A stretch of 64,000 bases of DNA. Origin: Micromonospora sp. FIMYZ51. Lineage in GTDB: Bacteria > Actinomycetota > Actinomycetes > Mycobacteriales > Micromonosporaceae. This document shows, one piece after another, positions 1 through 9,087 of this stretch. The translations under genes were made by a program, and so were the position numbers. The stretch covers positions 6,141,501 to 6,205,500 of the forward strand of contig NZ_CP134706.1 of assembly GCF_038246755.1 (NCBI RefSeq). Direction: 5' to 3'. Within the stretch, counting starts at the first letter, position 1. The number at the start of each line of letters is the position of its first letter. The notes beneath the pieces are model-generated. The model was not told the DNA's origin and did not search any database. It was given only the letters and a program-made list of their open reading frames with translations.

Positions 1-80
1 CCCATCGGCCCTTACCTGACTGTACCGGAGGTGGTCACCACCGGCCCGGTGAGCAGCGGCCGGCAGCTACGCGACCCGGC

Positions 81-989
81 TCACCCGGGCACCCGCAGCA
101 TCTCGGCAGCGATCTCCGTGAGCGGCAGTTCTTGCAGCTCGGGACGGGTGAACCAACCGGCGCGGGCGGTCGAGCCGCCGGCCAGCTCGGTCACCGCCGG
201 CTCGGTCGGTACGTCGACCGCGACCCGGTAGACGACCCGGATGCCATGCCAGTCAATGGGGTACCCTTCGGGGCCGAGTGCTGCCGGATTGTGGAGATTG
301 TCCACTCCGATCAGCTCGATCACCCGGCCCAGCTGACCCGACTCCTCGACCAGTTCCCGTAGCAACCCGGTGACGGGCTGTTCGCCGTGGTCCGTTCCGC
401 CGCCCGGCAGGTGCCACCGGCCGGCACCCGGATAGCCCTCCGCGATCAGGCACAGCAGCACCCGGTCGGTGGGATCGGTGACCAGACCGTACGCGCCGAA
501 GCGCCGCCGACGCCGGGCTTCGGGTGCGGGGAACGGCTCCCGACGGCGCAGCGCACCCGATGGCAGCGGGACCACCGGAAGGCCGAGGGCCTCGGCGGTG
601 AAGGCCAGCAACGGCAGCCCGGCCGCCTCCGCCAGGCTCACCCAGCGGGCCAGATCGGTGCTGCCCTCCGCCTCGGCCCGCAGCGTGCCGCCGGCAACCG
701 CCAAATCGAAGATCATCCGGTCGGTGTGCAGGGCCACGCCCTGGTCCGGGTACGGCACCACGTCCGCGACCACGGCCCGCAGCCCGGTCACCTCGACCGA
801 GAGCCCGGTCTCCTCGGCGACCTCGCGGACCACCGCCTGCGCGGGATGCTCGGCGTGTTCCAGGCCGCCGCCGGGCAACGACCAGACGCCGGGAAAGTCG
901 GCCGCCCGGGACCCCCGCACCAGCAGCACCCGCGCCCGCTCGGCGTCCCACACCACCCCGTACGCCCCGACTCGCCGCATCTGCTCCAC
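81..989 (-). CDS. Double Nudix-domain hydrolase
   Basis: About 302 aa with two Nudix domains in tandem. Each has an intact Nudix box: around residues 40-65 (GGGLEHAEH then REVAEETG) and around residues 190-215 (GGGTDHGEQ then RELVEESG). Nudix enzymes hydrolyse nucleoside diphosphates linked to another group; the substrate here cannot be read from sequence. The GTG at 989 is chosen because it follows GGGAGGGG and lines up with the start of the paralogue next door; an upstream in-frame GTG at 1004 and a downstream ATG at 980 are alternatives. The gene at 1205-2152 is a clear paralogue in the same orientation, so the pair looks like a local duplication. Fold assignment is strong, function open. 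Confidence 0.85.
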   Translation of the reverse strand: MEQMRRVGAYGVVWDAERARVLLVRGSRAADFPGVWSLPGGGLEHAEHPAQAVVREVAEETGLSVEVTGLRAVVADVVPYPDQGVALHTDRMIFDLAVAGGTLRAEAEGSTDLARWVSLAEAAGLPLLAFTAEALGLPVVPLPSGALRRREPFPAPEARRRRRFGAYGLVTDPTDRVLLCLIAEGYPGAGRWHLPGGGTDHGEQPVTGLLRELVEESGQLGRVIELIGVDNLHNPAALGPEGYPIDWHGIRVVYRVAVDVPTEPAVTELAGGSTARAGWFTRPELQELPLTEIAAEMLRVPG

Positions 990-1040
990 GCTCGCCCCTC
1001 CCACCCGCCGACGGCCGCCGACCTACCGTCGACGGCCGTC

Positions 1041-1095
1041 GATCATGAAGTTATCGCCCCCCGCCCCGGCGTGCCATGACAATAACTTCATGATC
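1041..1095. repeat. Intergenic hairpin, GATCATG family copy 1
   Basis: Perfect 14-bp inverted repeat (GATCATGAAGTTAT at 1041-1054, complement at 1082-1095) around a 27-nt loop. It lies between the 3' end of one Nudix gene and the 5' end of the other. Similar hairpins sharing GATCATG arms occur at 4451-4517 and 8997-9057, and a degenerate one at 18204-18252. It could act as a terminator for the 1205-2152 gene, but there is no T tract. Confidence 0.7.
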
Positions 1096-1204
1096 AACGG
1101 GGAGTCGGGCGCGGAGTGGCGGGTGAGGAAGCGTGCGTGCTGCGGGTCAGGTGAGGCGCGCGGGAAGGGTACGGCCCAGGTGAGGCGGACGAGGAGCGTG
1201 CGGG

Positions 1205-2152
1205 TCAGGTGAGGCGGGCAGCCTGGACGGCTTCGGCGGTCACCTCGGTGAGGCGGTCGGTGGGCAGGGCACCGAGTTCCTCGCGGGCGAACCAGCGGGC
1301 CTCACAGGTGGAGCCGCCGACCTCACCGACGGTCGGCGGAGCCGGCTGGTCCACCACCACCCGGTAGAAGGCGCGTACGCCGTGCCAGTCGATCGGGTAG
1401 CCCTCCGGGCCGAGCGAAGCCGCGTCCCGGTGGCTGACGACTCCGAGCAGCTCGACGAGGCGCCCGGTCTGCCCGGTCTCCTCCACCAGTTCCCGGATCA
1501 GTGCCGCACCCGGCTGCTCGCCGTAGTCGGTGCCGCCACCCGGCAGGTGCCAGCAGCCCGCGCCCGGGTAGCCGTCGGAGACCCGGGTCAGCAGCACCCG
1601 CCCGTCCGGGTCGGTGACCACGGCGTACGCGGCGAAGCGCTGCGCCCGGTGCAGCCCGTCGGGACCGGGGACCGCGTAGAAGGAAGGAAACTCCGGCGGC
1701 TCGTCGGGCACGATGTCCGCCGAGGAGGTGGGCAGCCCGAGGGCCCGTGCGGTGAACGAGCGCAGCGGCAGCTGCCGAGCCTCGTCCAGGGTGAACCAGC
1801 GGGCCAGGTCGGTCGGGCGGTCGACCCGGTCGGTAAGCGAACCACCGCGCACCGAAACCCGGTAGACCAGGCGGTCGGTGTGGATGGTGATGCCCCGCTC
1901 GGGCAGGGCCCGCATGTCCGCCAGCACGTCGTGCAGGTCACCGACGGCCACTGACAGACCGGTCTCGATGGCGGTCTCCCGGACGACTGTGTGCTGCGGA
2001 TCCTCGCCGTGGTCGACCGCCCCGCCGGGCAGGGACCACGTACCGGGTGTGCCGGAGCGCTCCGATGCGCGGACCAGCAACACTCGGTCTACCGAATCAG
2101 TACAGACTGCGTATGCCGCGATCCTGCGCAGCGGCTCCAGCATGGTGGTCAC
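1205..2152 (-). CDS. Double Nudix-domain hydrolase (paralogue)
   Basis: 315 aa, same architecture as the 81-989 protein. The C-terminal Nudix box is intact (GGGTDYGEQ then RELVEETG). The N-terminal box reads GGAVDHGED then RETAIETG, so the first Glu of the EE pair is Ile, which may weaken metal binding in that half. GTG at 2152 has GAGGAG 11 nt upstream; ATG at 2143 is possible. The gene is divergent from the PspC gene at 2296. Substrate unknown. Confidence 0.85.
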   Translation of the reverse strand: MTTMLEPLRRIAAYAVCTDSVDRVLLVRASERSGTPGTWSLPGGAVDHGEDPQHTVVRETAIETGLSVAVGDLHDVLADMRALPERGITIHTDRLVYRVSVRGGSLTDRVDRPTDLARWFTLDEARQLPLRSFTARALGLPTSSADIVPDEPPEFPSFYAVPGPDGLHRAQRFAAYAVVTDPDGRVLLTRVSDGYPGAGCWHLPGGGTDYGEQPGAALIRELVEETGQTGRLVELLGVVSHRDAASLGPEGYPIDWHGVRAFYRVVVDQPAPPTVGEVGGSTCEARWFAREELGALPTDRLTEVTAEAVQAARLT

Positions 2153-2295
2153 GGAGCCAAATTCTCCTCGTGACCGGTTACCGAAGCGGAAAAGAGTCGG
2201 ATTCCTGACTGATCACTCCCCCTGAGGTCGAGTTCAGGGTATGGATCCGGGCTGTCACCGAGGTCGATACGCGTCGTGACGCGGACCGTTGAGGC

Positions 2296-2820
2296 ATGAC
2301 TTCCACCTCGCAGGCCCCGTACAAGCAACTCCGCCGCCCGACCACCGACCGGATGGTGGCCGGGGTGGCCAGCGGCCTCGGCCGCTACTTCGGTGTCGAC
2401 CCCAACCTGGTCCGGGTCGTCTTCGCCGTCGCCACGGTGTTGACCGGAGGGATCGCCGCACTCACGTACCCGATCATGTGGTTCCTGATGCCCGAGGAGC
2501 CGGCCGGCGCGCCCGCCTGGCCGCACCCGGCACCCTACGGACCCGCCGGCACCCCGCCGCACCCGGCACCCTACGGACCCGCCGGCACCCCGCCGCACCC
2601 GGCACCGCACGCGCCGGCCGGTGCTGCGCCGCACCCCGCCTGGCCGTTTCAGGGGCCAGCCGGCACCCCGCCGCAGCCCGGCCACGCACCTCAGGGCGAC
2701 GCCGCAGCACAGGGCGACGCCGCAGCACAGGGCGACGCCGCAGCACAGGGCGACGCCGCAGCACAGCCGGCACCGGTGGCGCGGCCGACGCCTGCGCCGC
2801 CGGCCGGACCGGAGGCGTGA
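2296..2820 (+). CDS. PspC-domain membrane protein with repeat tail
   Basis: 174 aa. Residues 8-70 form a PspC domain (RMVAGVASGLGRYFGVDPNL, then a hydrophobic segment ending in PIMWFLMPEEP). PspC proteins are small envelope proteins linked to stress responses and found as sensor modules in actinomycetes. The rest is a Pro/Ala/Gly tail made of repeats: a 36-nt unit about twice (HPAPYGPAGTPP) and an 18-nt unit four times (QGDAAA). ATG at 2296 follows a weak GAGG. It converges with guaA across only 7 bp, with no obvious terminator between. Confidence 0.85.
   Translation: MTSTSQAPYKQLRRPTTDRMVAGVASGLGRYFGVDPNLVRVVFAVATVLTGGIAALTYPIMWFLMPEEPAGAPAWPHPAPYGPAGTPPHPAPYGPAGTPPHPAPHAPAGAAPHPAWPFQGPAGTPPQPGHAPQGDAAAQGDAAAQGDAAAQGDAAAQPAPVARPTPAPPAGPEA
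2692..2763 (+). repeat. 18-bp tandem repeat, 4 copies, in the PspC tail
   Basis: Four perfect in-frame copies of CAGGGCGACGCCGCAGCA encode QGDAAA repeats. Copy number could vary between strains without breaking the frame. Confidence 0.9.
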
Positions 2821-2827
2821 GCCGGCG

Positions 2828-4384
2828 TCACTCCCACTCGATGGTGCCCGGCGGCTTGCTGGTGACGTCCAGGACCACCCGGTTCACCTCAGCCACCTCG
2901 TTGGTGATCCGGGTGGAGATCCGGGCGATCACGTCGTAGGGCAGCCGGGACCAGTCGGCGGTCATCGCGTCCTCGCTGGAGACCGGGCGCAGCACCACGG
3001 GATGCCCGTAGCTGCGCCCGTCGCCCTGCACGCCGACGCTGCGTACGTCGGCCAGCAGCACCACCGGGAACTGCCACACGTCCCGGTCCAGGCCAGCGGC
3101 GGTCAGCTCCTGGCGGGCGATGTAATCGGCCCGGCGGAGCACGTCGAGGCGCTCCCGGTCGACCGCGCCGATGATCCGGATGGCCAGGCCGGGGCCCGGG
3201 AACGGGTGCCGCCAGACCATCGCCTCGGGCAGGCCGAGCTGGAGTCCGAGCGTACGGACCTCGTCCTTGAAGAGCGTGCGCAGCGGCTCGACCAGGGCGA
3301 ATTTCAGATCCTCGGGCAGCCCGCCGACGTTGTGGTGACTCTTGATGTTTGCGGTGCCGGTGCCGCCGCCGGACTCGACCACGTCCGGGTAGAGGGTGCC
3401 CTGCACCAGGAACTCGACGTCGCCGTGTGCGGCGATCTCCCGGGCGGCGGCCTCGAAGACCCGGATGAACTCCCGGCCAATGATCTTGCGCTTCTGCTCC
3501 GGGTCGGTCACCCCGGCCAGCGCGCCGAGGAAGCGGTCGGCCGCGTCGACCACCTTCAGCTTGATGCCGGTGGCCGCGACGTAGTCCTTCTCCACCTGCT
3601 CGGCCTCGCCCGCGCGCAGCAGGCCGTGGTCGACGAAGACGCAGGTCAGTTGGTCGCCGACGGCCTTGTGCACAAGCGCGGCGGCGACCGCGGAGTCCAC
3701 CCCGCCACTGAGGCCGCAGATGACCTCCTTGTCGCCGACCTGCGCGCGGATCCGGGCCACCTGCTCGTCGATGATGTTCTCGGGCGTCCAGGTCGGCTCG
3801 ATCTCGGCGATCTCGTACAGGAAGCGGGTCAGCATCTCCTGCCCGTACGCGGTGTGTCCCACCTCGGGGTGGAACTGCACGCCGGCCCGGCGGCCGGCCA
3901 GGTCCTCGAAGGCGGCGACCGGCGCACCGGCCGACTCGGCGGTCACCGTGAAGCCGTCCGGCGCCTCGGTCACGCAGTCGCCGTGGCTCATCCAGACCGG
4001 CAGGTCGGCCGGCAGGTCGCGGAGGAGCACGCCCGGTTCGAGCAGGCGGGGCCGCAGCGGGGTGCCGCCGTACTCGCGGTTGCCGGTGCGCGCCACCGTG
4101 CCGCCAAGCGAGCGGGCCATCGCCTGGAACCCGTAGCAGATGCCGAAGACCGGTACGCCCGTGCGGAACAGCCCGTCGTCGACCTGCGGCGCGTTCGGCT
4201 CGTAGACGCTGGCCGGGCCGCCGGACAGGATGATCGCGGCCGGGTTCTTGGCAAGCATCTCGGCCACGGGCATGGTGTGCGGGACGATCTCGGAGTAGAC
4301 CTTCGCCTCGCGTACCCGGCGGGCGATCAGCTGGGCGTACTGGGCACCGAAGTCGACCACGAGGACAGGACGCGGCAGGCTCAT
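2828..4384 (-). CDS. guaA: GMP synthase (glutamine-hydrolysing)
   Basis: 518 aa, usual length. Converts XMP to GMP with ATP and glutamine in the last step of guanine nucleotide synthesis. Class I amidotransferase domain at about 1-195: nucleophile Cys83 in FGICYGFQ and His/Glu in [13 protein letters not shown]-pyrophosphatase P-loop [12 protein letters not shown] near residue 230. C-terminal dimerisation domain with [11 protein letters not shown], ending in PPGTIEWE as usual for GuaA. First gene of the guaA, choD-like, guaB3, guaB block, all on this strand. Confidence 0.98.
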   Translation of the reverse strand: MSLPRPVLVVDFGAQYAQLIARRVREAKVYSEIVPHTMPVAEMLAKNPAAIILSGGPASVYEPNAPQVDDGLFRTGVPVFGICYGFQAMARSLGGTVARTGNREYGGTPLRPRLLEPGVLLRDLPADLPVWMSHGDCVTEAPDGFTVTAESAGAPVAAFEDLAGRRAGVQFHPEVGHTAYGQEMLTRFLYEIAEIEPTWTPENIIDEQVARIRAQVGDKEVICGLSGGVDSAVAAALVHKAVGDQLTCVFVDHGLLRAGEAEQVEKDYVAATGIKLKVVDAADRFLGALAGVTDPEQKRKIIGREFIRVFEAAAREIAAHGDVEFLVQGTLYPDVVESGGGTGTANIKSHHNVGGLPEDLKFALVEPLRTLFKDEVRTLGLQLGLPEAMVWRHPFPGPGLAIRIIGAVDRERLDVLRRADYIARQELTAAGLDRDVWQFPVVLLADVRSVGVQGDGRSYGHPVVLRPVSSEDAMTADWSRLPYDVIARISTRITNEVAEVNRVVLDVTSKPPGTIEWE

Positions 4385-4450
4385 GTGCAGAAAGCCTACC
4401 GACAGTCAAGGCCCGCCCTGGCCCGGCCCCACCCACCCGACAACCTCGCC

Positions 4451-4517
4451 GATCATGCACTTTCCGTCGCCGTTATGCCTTTTACGCACCTTATGCCCCG
4501 ACAACAAGTGCATGATC
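4451..4517. repeat. Intergenic hairpin, GATCATG family copy 2
   Basis: 12-bp perfect inverted repeat (GATCATGCACTT at 4451-4462, complement at 4506-4517). It ends 7 nt beyond the stop of the choD-like gene on the minus strand, so it could serve as its terminator. Same arm motif as the hairpins at 1041 and 8997. Confidence 0.65.
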
Positions 4518-4524
4518 GCGGGGG

Positions 4525-6225
4525 TCAGGGGTGGGGGTGGAGGGCGGCGGGGGCGTGGGCGGGGACGGCGGGGGTTTGTGGGGGGACCGCACGCAGGCGG
4601 CGGTAGGGGGTGCCTAGCGGGGGGCGGGGGTCCTCGTGGTTCTTGTTGGGCCACATCGACATGGCGCGTTCGGCTTGGGCGGTGATGGTGAGCGAGGGGT
4701 TGACGCCGAGGTTTGCGGAGATGGCGGCGCCGTCGACCACGTGCAGGCCGGGGTGACCGTAAACCCGGTGGTACGGGTCGATCACGCCGTCGGCGGGAGT
4801 CGCGCCGATCACCGCGCCGCCGAGGATGTGCGCGGTCATCGGGATGTCGAACGGCTCGGTGAGCGCGCCGCCCGGCGTACCGTCGATCTCCTCGGCGAGC
4901 AGCCGGACCGCCCGGTTGCCGGCCGGGAGCCAGGTCGGGTTGGGGGTGCCGTGCCCCGGGCCGGAGACCAGCCGGCGGCCGAACGGGCCGCGCCGCAGCC
5001 GGGTGGTGAGCGAGTTGTCGGCCGACTGCATCACCAGCGCGATCACCGTACGCTGCGACCAGCCGCGTACCGAGAGCATCCGGGCGGCCAGCACCGGCTG
5101 CCGCAACAGCTGCCCGAACCAGCGGCGGACCCGGTGCGGCCCGCCGTCCACCAGCAGCGACTGGAGCAGCCCCATCGCGTTGGAGCCCCGCCCGTAGCGG
5201 ACCGGCTCGATGTGGGTCTGCCCGTCGGGGTGGAACGAACTGGTGATCGCCACCCCTTCGGTGAAGTCCACCCCCCGCGCCCGGGCCTGCCGGTGCGGCA
5301 TGGTGGCACCGAGGATCGCCTCCGAGTTGGTCCGGGTCAGCTCGCCGAGCCGGGGCGAAAGCCCGGGCAGGTCGCCGCCGGCCCGCATCTCGTGCAGCAA
5401 CCGCTGGGTGCCGAGCGCGCCGGCAGCGAAGATCACCTGGTCGGCGTGGATCACCTCTGGTCGCCGCCGGAGCCAGGCACCGGTACGCCGGGTGTGCACC
5501 GCGTACCCGCCGTCGACCGGCCGGACCGCGGTCACCGTGGTCAGCGGATGCACCCGGGCACCGAGCCGCTCGGCCAGCCAGAGGTAGTTTTTCACAAGCG
5601 TGTTCTTCGCGCCGTACCGGCAGCCGGTCATGCAAGCGCCGCAGTGGGTGCAGCCGACCCGGTCCGGACCGGCGCCACCGAAGTACGGGTCGGCCACCCG
5701 CTCGCCCGGACGCCCGATGTGCACGCCGACCGGGGTGGCGTGGAAGGTGTGCCCCACCCCCATCCGCTCGGCCACCCGCCGCATCGCCCGGTCCGCCCCG
5801 GTGACCTTCGGATATGTGGTCACCCCGAGCATCCGCTTCGCCTGGTCGTAGTGCGGTGCCAGTTCGGCTCGCCAGTCGGTGATGTCCCGCCACTGCGGGT
5901 CGGTGTAGAAGGCGTCAAGTGGCTCGTAGAGCGTGTTGGCGTACACCAGGGAACCGCCGCCGACTCCCGCACCGGAGAGCACCAGCACCCCGCCACCGGC
6001 CCGCCGGTCGGCGGCTCGTAACAGGGTGATCCGTTGCAGGCCGAAACAGCCAAGTCGCGGGGCCCACAGGAAGCGGCGCAGTCGCCACGACGTCTGCGGG
6101 AACTCGTCGTCGGCGAACCGCCGACCGGCCTCCAGCACACCTACCGAGTAGCCCTTCTCGGCCGCCCGGAGCGCGGCGACGCTGCCGCCGAAGCCCGATC
6201 CGATGACGAGCACGTCGTACCGCAT
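4525..6225 (-). CDS. choD: GMC-family oxidoreductase, ChoD-type
   Basis: 566 aa. N-terminal FAD site VIGSGFGGSVAALRAAEKG followed by VLEAGRR; GAGVGGGSLVYAN is typical of cholesterol-oxidase-like GMC enzymes. A cysteine-rich segment (CTHCGACMTGC) near residue 195 resembles an Fe-S site; C-terminal GGAVIG and DGAAISANLGVNPSLTI complete the fold. It strongly resembles M. tuberculosis Rv3409c (annotated choD) and sits in the same place between guaA and guaB3. True activity on cholesterol is unproven for this subgroup. ATG at 6225 is chosen because MRYDVLVIGSG is the usual start; the frame stays open upstream without homology. The last 30 residues are a Pro/Ala-rich extension. Confidence 0.88.
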   Translation of the reverse strand: MRYDVLVIGSGFGGSVAALRAAEKGYSVGVLEAGRRFADDEFPQTSWRLRRFLWAPRLGCFGLQRITLLRAADRRAGGGVLVLSGAGVGGGSLVYANTLYEPLDAFYTDPQWRDITDWRAELAPHYDQAKRMLGVTTYPKVTGADRAMRRVAERMGVGHTFHATPVGVHIGRPGERVADPYFGGAGPDRVGCTHCGACMTGCRYGAKNTLVKNYLWLAERLGARVHPLTTVTAVRPVDGGYAVHTRRTGAWLRRRPEVIHADQVIFAAGALGTQRLLHEMRAGGDLPGLSPRLGELTRTNSEAILGATMPHRQARARGVDFTEGVAITSSFHPDGQTHIEPVRYGRGSNAMGLLQSLLVDGGPHRVRRWFGQLLRQPVLAARMLSVRGWSQRTVIALVMQSADNSLTTRLRRGPFGRRLVSGPGHGTPNPTWLPAGNRAVRLLAEEIDGTPGGALTEPFDIPMTAHILGGAVIGATPADGVIDPYHRVYGHPGLHVVDGAAISANLGVNPSLTITAQAERAMSMWPNKNHEDPRPPLGTPYRRLRAVPPQTPAVPAHAPAALHPHP

Positions 6226-6390
6226 ACCGAAATCATTACTCGCGGGTAGCCCTCGCGCCAGGAGCAGTTTTCGCGTGATCATGCATCTGGTCCGCCCACA
6301 CTCCACCGGGTGCCCCACCGGCGTCGCCCGACGCCGCAACCTCGGACCCGCCCCACCGCGTTGGACGGGTATCGGATGAAGGAGACGCCA

Positions 6391-7506
6391 ATGGCGTTCG
6401 GAGCGGACCGACGACGGTTGACCCTGCTGCTGGCGGGGCTGGCCACGGTACTCCTGCTGGCCGGTGGCGCGCTGGTGGTGGCGCGCACGGTGACCGCCGA
6501 CCGGGCGACGCCGGCCGCCGGGCAGGCCGGACCGGACCCGACACCGAGTGAACAGCCCAGCCCCAGCCCGAGCACCCCGCCACCCGGCGCCGACCTCACC
6601 GGCCCGCTCAATCTGCTGCTGGTCGGCGTCGACACCCGGGTCAGCGTGCCCGGTTGGGAGCCGCACGCCGACGCCGTACTGGTCCTGCACGTGCCGGCCG
6701 GGTTGTCCCGGGCGTACCTCTTCTCGCTCCCCCGGGACCTGGTGGTGGACGTCCCGGCCTACCAGGCGGCCGACTACCGGGGTGGACGGACCAAACTCAC
6801 AAACGCGATGAGCTACGGCAGCCGGGTGCCGGGCAGGGCCAAGAAGCCCGATACCGCCCAGGGGTACGAGCTGCTGCGGCGCACCGTGAGCGACTACACC
6901 GGGCTGCGTATCGACGCCGGGGCGGTGCTCACCTTCGGCGGCTTCGACAAGCTTGTGGACAGCCTCGGCGGCGTCGACATCCACGTCGACCAGCGGGTGG
7001 TCTCGCGGCACCGCCGCCCGGACGGCAAGCACCGGGAACCGGGGCCCGGGATCGGCGGCTACGTCGGGCCGCAGATGGTCTACGAGCCCGGTGATCGACA
7101 CCTCAACGGCTGGCAGGCGCTTGACTATGCCCGCCAGCGTTACCTACCCGGCGGCGACTACACCCGACAACGCCACCAGCAGCAACTGATCCGGGCGCTG
7201 GTTCGGAAGATCCTCGACGCGGACCTGGCCCGCCAGCCGGAGCGGGTCGAGCAGGTGACCGACGCGCTCGGCGACATGCTGGTCTACGTCGGCGGACGGC
7301 GGATGGTCGACTTCGCGTACGCCCTCGGTGGGCTCTCCCCGGACGCCCTCACGCTTGTCGTCCTGCCGGGTGCGGCGGTCGGTCGGGGCAACGCCTACCG
7401 GGGCGAGGAACTGACCCGGGTCGGCGTCCGCTTCCTCACCGAACTACGCGCCGGACGCGCCGACGCCTACCTCGCCGAGCATCCGAAGCTGCGGGTGCCG
7501 GACTAG
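6391..7506 (+). CDS. LytR-CpsA-Psr (LCP) family cell-wall glycopolymer ligase
   Basis: 371 aa. Short cytoplasmic start, one membrane segment (about residues 10-32), a Pro/Ser-rich linker, then an extracellular LCP domain. LCP hallmarks: LLVGVDTR, FSLPRDLVVDVP, GRTKLTNAM, and LNGWQALDYARQR with TRQRHQQQLIRAL. LCP enzymes transfer undecaprenyl-linked glycopolymers onto peptidoglycan. ATG at 6391 has AAGGAG 6 nt upstream; the ATG at 6376 lacks a site. It converges with the M1 peptidase gene. Confidence 0.92.
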   Translation: MAFGADRRRLTLLLAGLATVLLLAGGALVVARTVTADRATPAAGQAGPDPTPSEQPSPSPSTPPPGADLTGPLNLLLVGVDTRVSVPGWEPHADAVLVLHVPAGLSRAYLFSLPRDLVVDVPAYQAADYRGGRTKLTNAMSYGSRVPGRAKKPDTAQGYELLRRTVSDYTGLRIDAGAVLTFGGFDKLVDSLGGVDIHVDQRVVSRHRRPDGKHREPGPGIGGYVGPQMVYEPGDRHLNGWQALDYARQRYLPGGDYTRQRHQQQLIRALVRKILDADLARQPERVEQVTDALGDMLVYVGGRRMVDFAYALGGLSPDALTLVVLPGAAVGRGNAYRGEELTRVGVRFLTELRAGRADAYLAEHPKLRVPD

Positions 7507-7517
7507 CCGAGCCAGGC

Positions 7518-7569
7518 CGGCGCTCAGGGCAGGGTCGGCGCTCAGGGCAGGGCGGTGCTCAGGGCAGGG
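7518..7569. repeat. 17-bp tandem repeat, 3 copies, between convergent genes
   Basis: Three near-identical copies of CGGCGCTCAGGGCAGGG (7518-7534, 7536-7552, 7553-7569; the third has one change). The array fills the gap between the LCP and M1 peptidase genes and covers the peptidase stop codon. Confidence 0.8.
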
Positions 7570-8971
7570 CCGGTGGGGTGGTGCCGGTGAGCCAGGCGTC
7601 GAAGAACGGGCCCAGCGCGCGTCCCGACACCCGTTCGGCCAGGGCGACGAAGTCCTCGGTGGTCGCGGTGCCGTTGCGGCGCTCGGTGGTCCAGGTGCGC
7701 AGGATCTCGAAGAAGGCGTCGTCACCGACGGTACGCCGCAGCGCGTGCACGGCAAGCGCCCCGCGTTTGTAGACGGCGCTGCTGAACATCTGTCCCGCGC
7801 CCGGGTCGAGGGTACGCCGGGACCAGTCCGTCGCCGCGTACTGGCGCTCGAAGGTGCGCTGGGCGGTGGCTCCGCCGTCGTGCTCCTCCCACAGCCACTC
7901 GGCGTAGCTGGCGAAGCCCTCGTTGAGCCAGATGTCACGCCAGCCGGCCAACGCCACGCTGTTGCCGAACCACTGGTGCGCCAACTCGTGCACGACCACG
8001 GCGTAGTTCGGTTCGCCCCGGCGGAAGAAGCCCGGCCCGTAGACCGGCCGGGACTGGGTCTCCAGCGCGTACCCGATCCGCTCGTCGGCGACCACCACCC
8101 CGCCGTACGCCTCGAACGGGTACGGCCCGAAGCGGTCGGCCAGGAAGTCGGCGATCTCGCCGGTACGGGCAAGTGACCTCGCCTCCGGGCCGGTGGCGGA
8201 CAACCCGGCGGGCACGGCGGTGACCAGCGGCTTGCCGTCGTGGCTGCCGGTGGCCACCCGGTAGTCGCCGATCACAAGCGTGCTCAGGTAGCTCGCCATC
8301 GGCGACCGCTCCGCCCAGCGCCAGGTGGTCCAGCCGTCGGCGCTGGTCCGCTCGCCGGGCACCCCGTTGCTCAGCGCGGCGAGGCCGTCGGGGACGGTCA
8401 CCTCGATGTCGTAGGTGGCCTTGTCGGAGGGGTGGTCGTTGACCGGGAACCAGGTCGCCGCCGAGTGCGGTTGGCCGAGCGCGATCGCACCGTCCTCGGT
8501 GTGCTGGAAGCCGCCGTCGCCCAGTACGCCGTCGGCGACCGCCTCGGGCACACCCGCGTACGCCACCTCGACGGTGAACCGGCTGCCGGTGGCGAGCCCC
8601 TGGTCGGGAGTGACGACCAGTTCGCCGTCGTCGTGCCGGAACTGCGCCGGGGCACCGTTCACCGCGACCGTGCCGACGTCCAGCCCGGTCAGGTCCAGGT
8701 TGAACCGGGACAGTCCGTGGGTCGCGGTCGCGGTGACCTCGGCCCGGCCGGTGAGCCGGTCGTCGGCCGGGTCGTAGCGCACCGCCAGCCGGTAGTGGTC
8801 GACGTCGTACCCGCCGTTGCCGCTGCCCGGTACGTACGGGTCGGCGAGGTCCGCGCTGCCGGGCCGGAACTCGCCGTCCGACCGCCCGTCCCCGGTGCAA
8901 CTGACAAGTGCGACGGCGGCCACCACCGCGACCGCGCCGGCCCCCCACCGCTGCCCGAACCCCCTGCTCAC
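7559..8971 (-). CDS. M1-family zinc metallopeptidase, lipoprotein
   Basis: 470 aa. An N-terminal signal with lipobox (LVSC, Cys at about 25) predicts an outer-surface lipoprotein. The beta-sandwich N domain is followed by a GAMEN-like strand (YALETQSRP) and the zinc site HELAHQWFGN with the third ligand Glu in NEGFASYAEWLW, all intact. It is shorter than classical aminopeptidase N (about 850 aa), as in many actinobacterial secreted M1 peptidases; it lacks the long C-terminal helical domain. Starts GTG at 8971. Substrate unknown. Confidence 0.92.
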   Translation of the reverse strand: MSRGFGQRWGAGAVAVVAAVALVSCTGDGRSDGEFRPGSADLADPYVPGSGNGGYDVDHYRLAVRYDPADDRLTGRAEVTATATHGLSRFNLDLTGLDVGTVAVNGAPAQFRHDDGELVVTPDQGLATGSRFTVEVAYAGVPEAVADGVLGDGGFQHTEDGAIALGQPHSAATWFPVNDHPSDKATYDIEVTVPDGLAALSNGVPGERTSADGWTTWRWAERSPMASYLSTLVIGDYRVATGSHDGKPLVTAVPAGLSATGPEARSLARTGEIADFLADRFGPYPFEAYGGVVVADERIGYALETQSRPVYGPGFFRRGEPNYAVVVHELAHQWFGNSVALAGWRDIWLNEGFASYAEWLWEEHDGGATAQRTFERQYAATDWSRRTLDPGAGQMFSSAVYKRGALAVHALRRTVGDDAFFEILRTWTTERRNGTATTEDFVALAERVSGRALGPFFDAWLTGTTPPALP

Positions 8972-8996
8972 CGCCCGAGCCTACCGCCACGTAAGC

Positions 8997-9057
8997 GTTG
9001 ATCATGAGGTTAGCGGCAGTGTAGAGATCAACCACTGCCGCCAACCTCATGATCAAC
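8997..9057. repeat. Intergenic hairpin, GATCATG family copy 3
   Basis: 24-nt arms (8997-9020 and 9034-9057, one mismatch) starting GTTGATCATGAGGTT, with a 13-nt loop. It lies between the peptidase start and the guaB3 stop, where it could terminate guaB3 transcription. It is the longest member of the family in this window. Confidence 0.75.
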
Positions 9058-9087
9058 GGGAGAAATGGGGTGGGTGGGGGGAGGGGG

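Noticed and set aside
1..80. Possible gene fragment at the left edge
   Set aside because: Only 80 bp beyond the Nudix stop, no frame with recognisable content.
6226..7101. Extending the choD-like protein upstream to 858 aa
   Set aside because: The extension is antisense to the LCP gene and lacks any GMC similarity; FAD motif begins right after ATG 6225.
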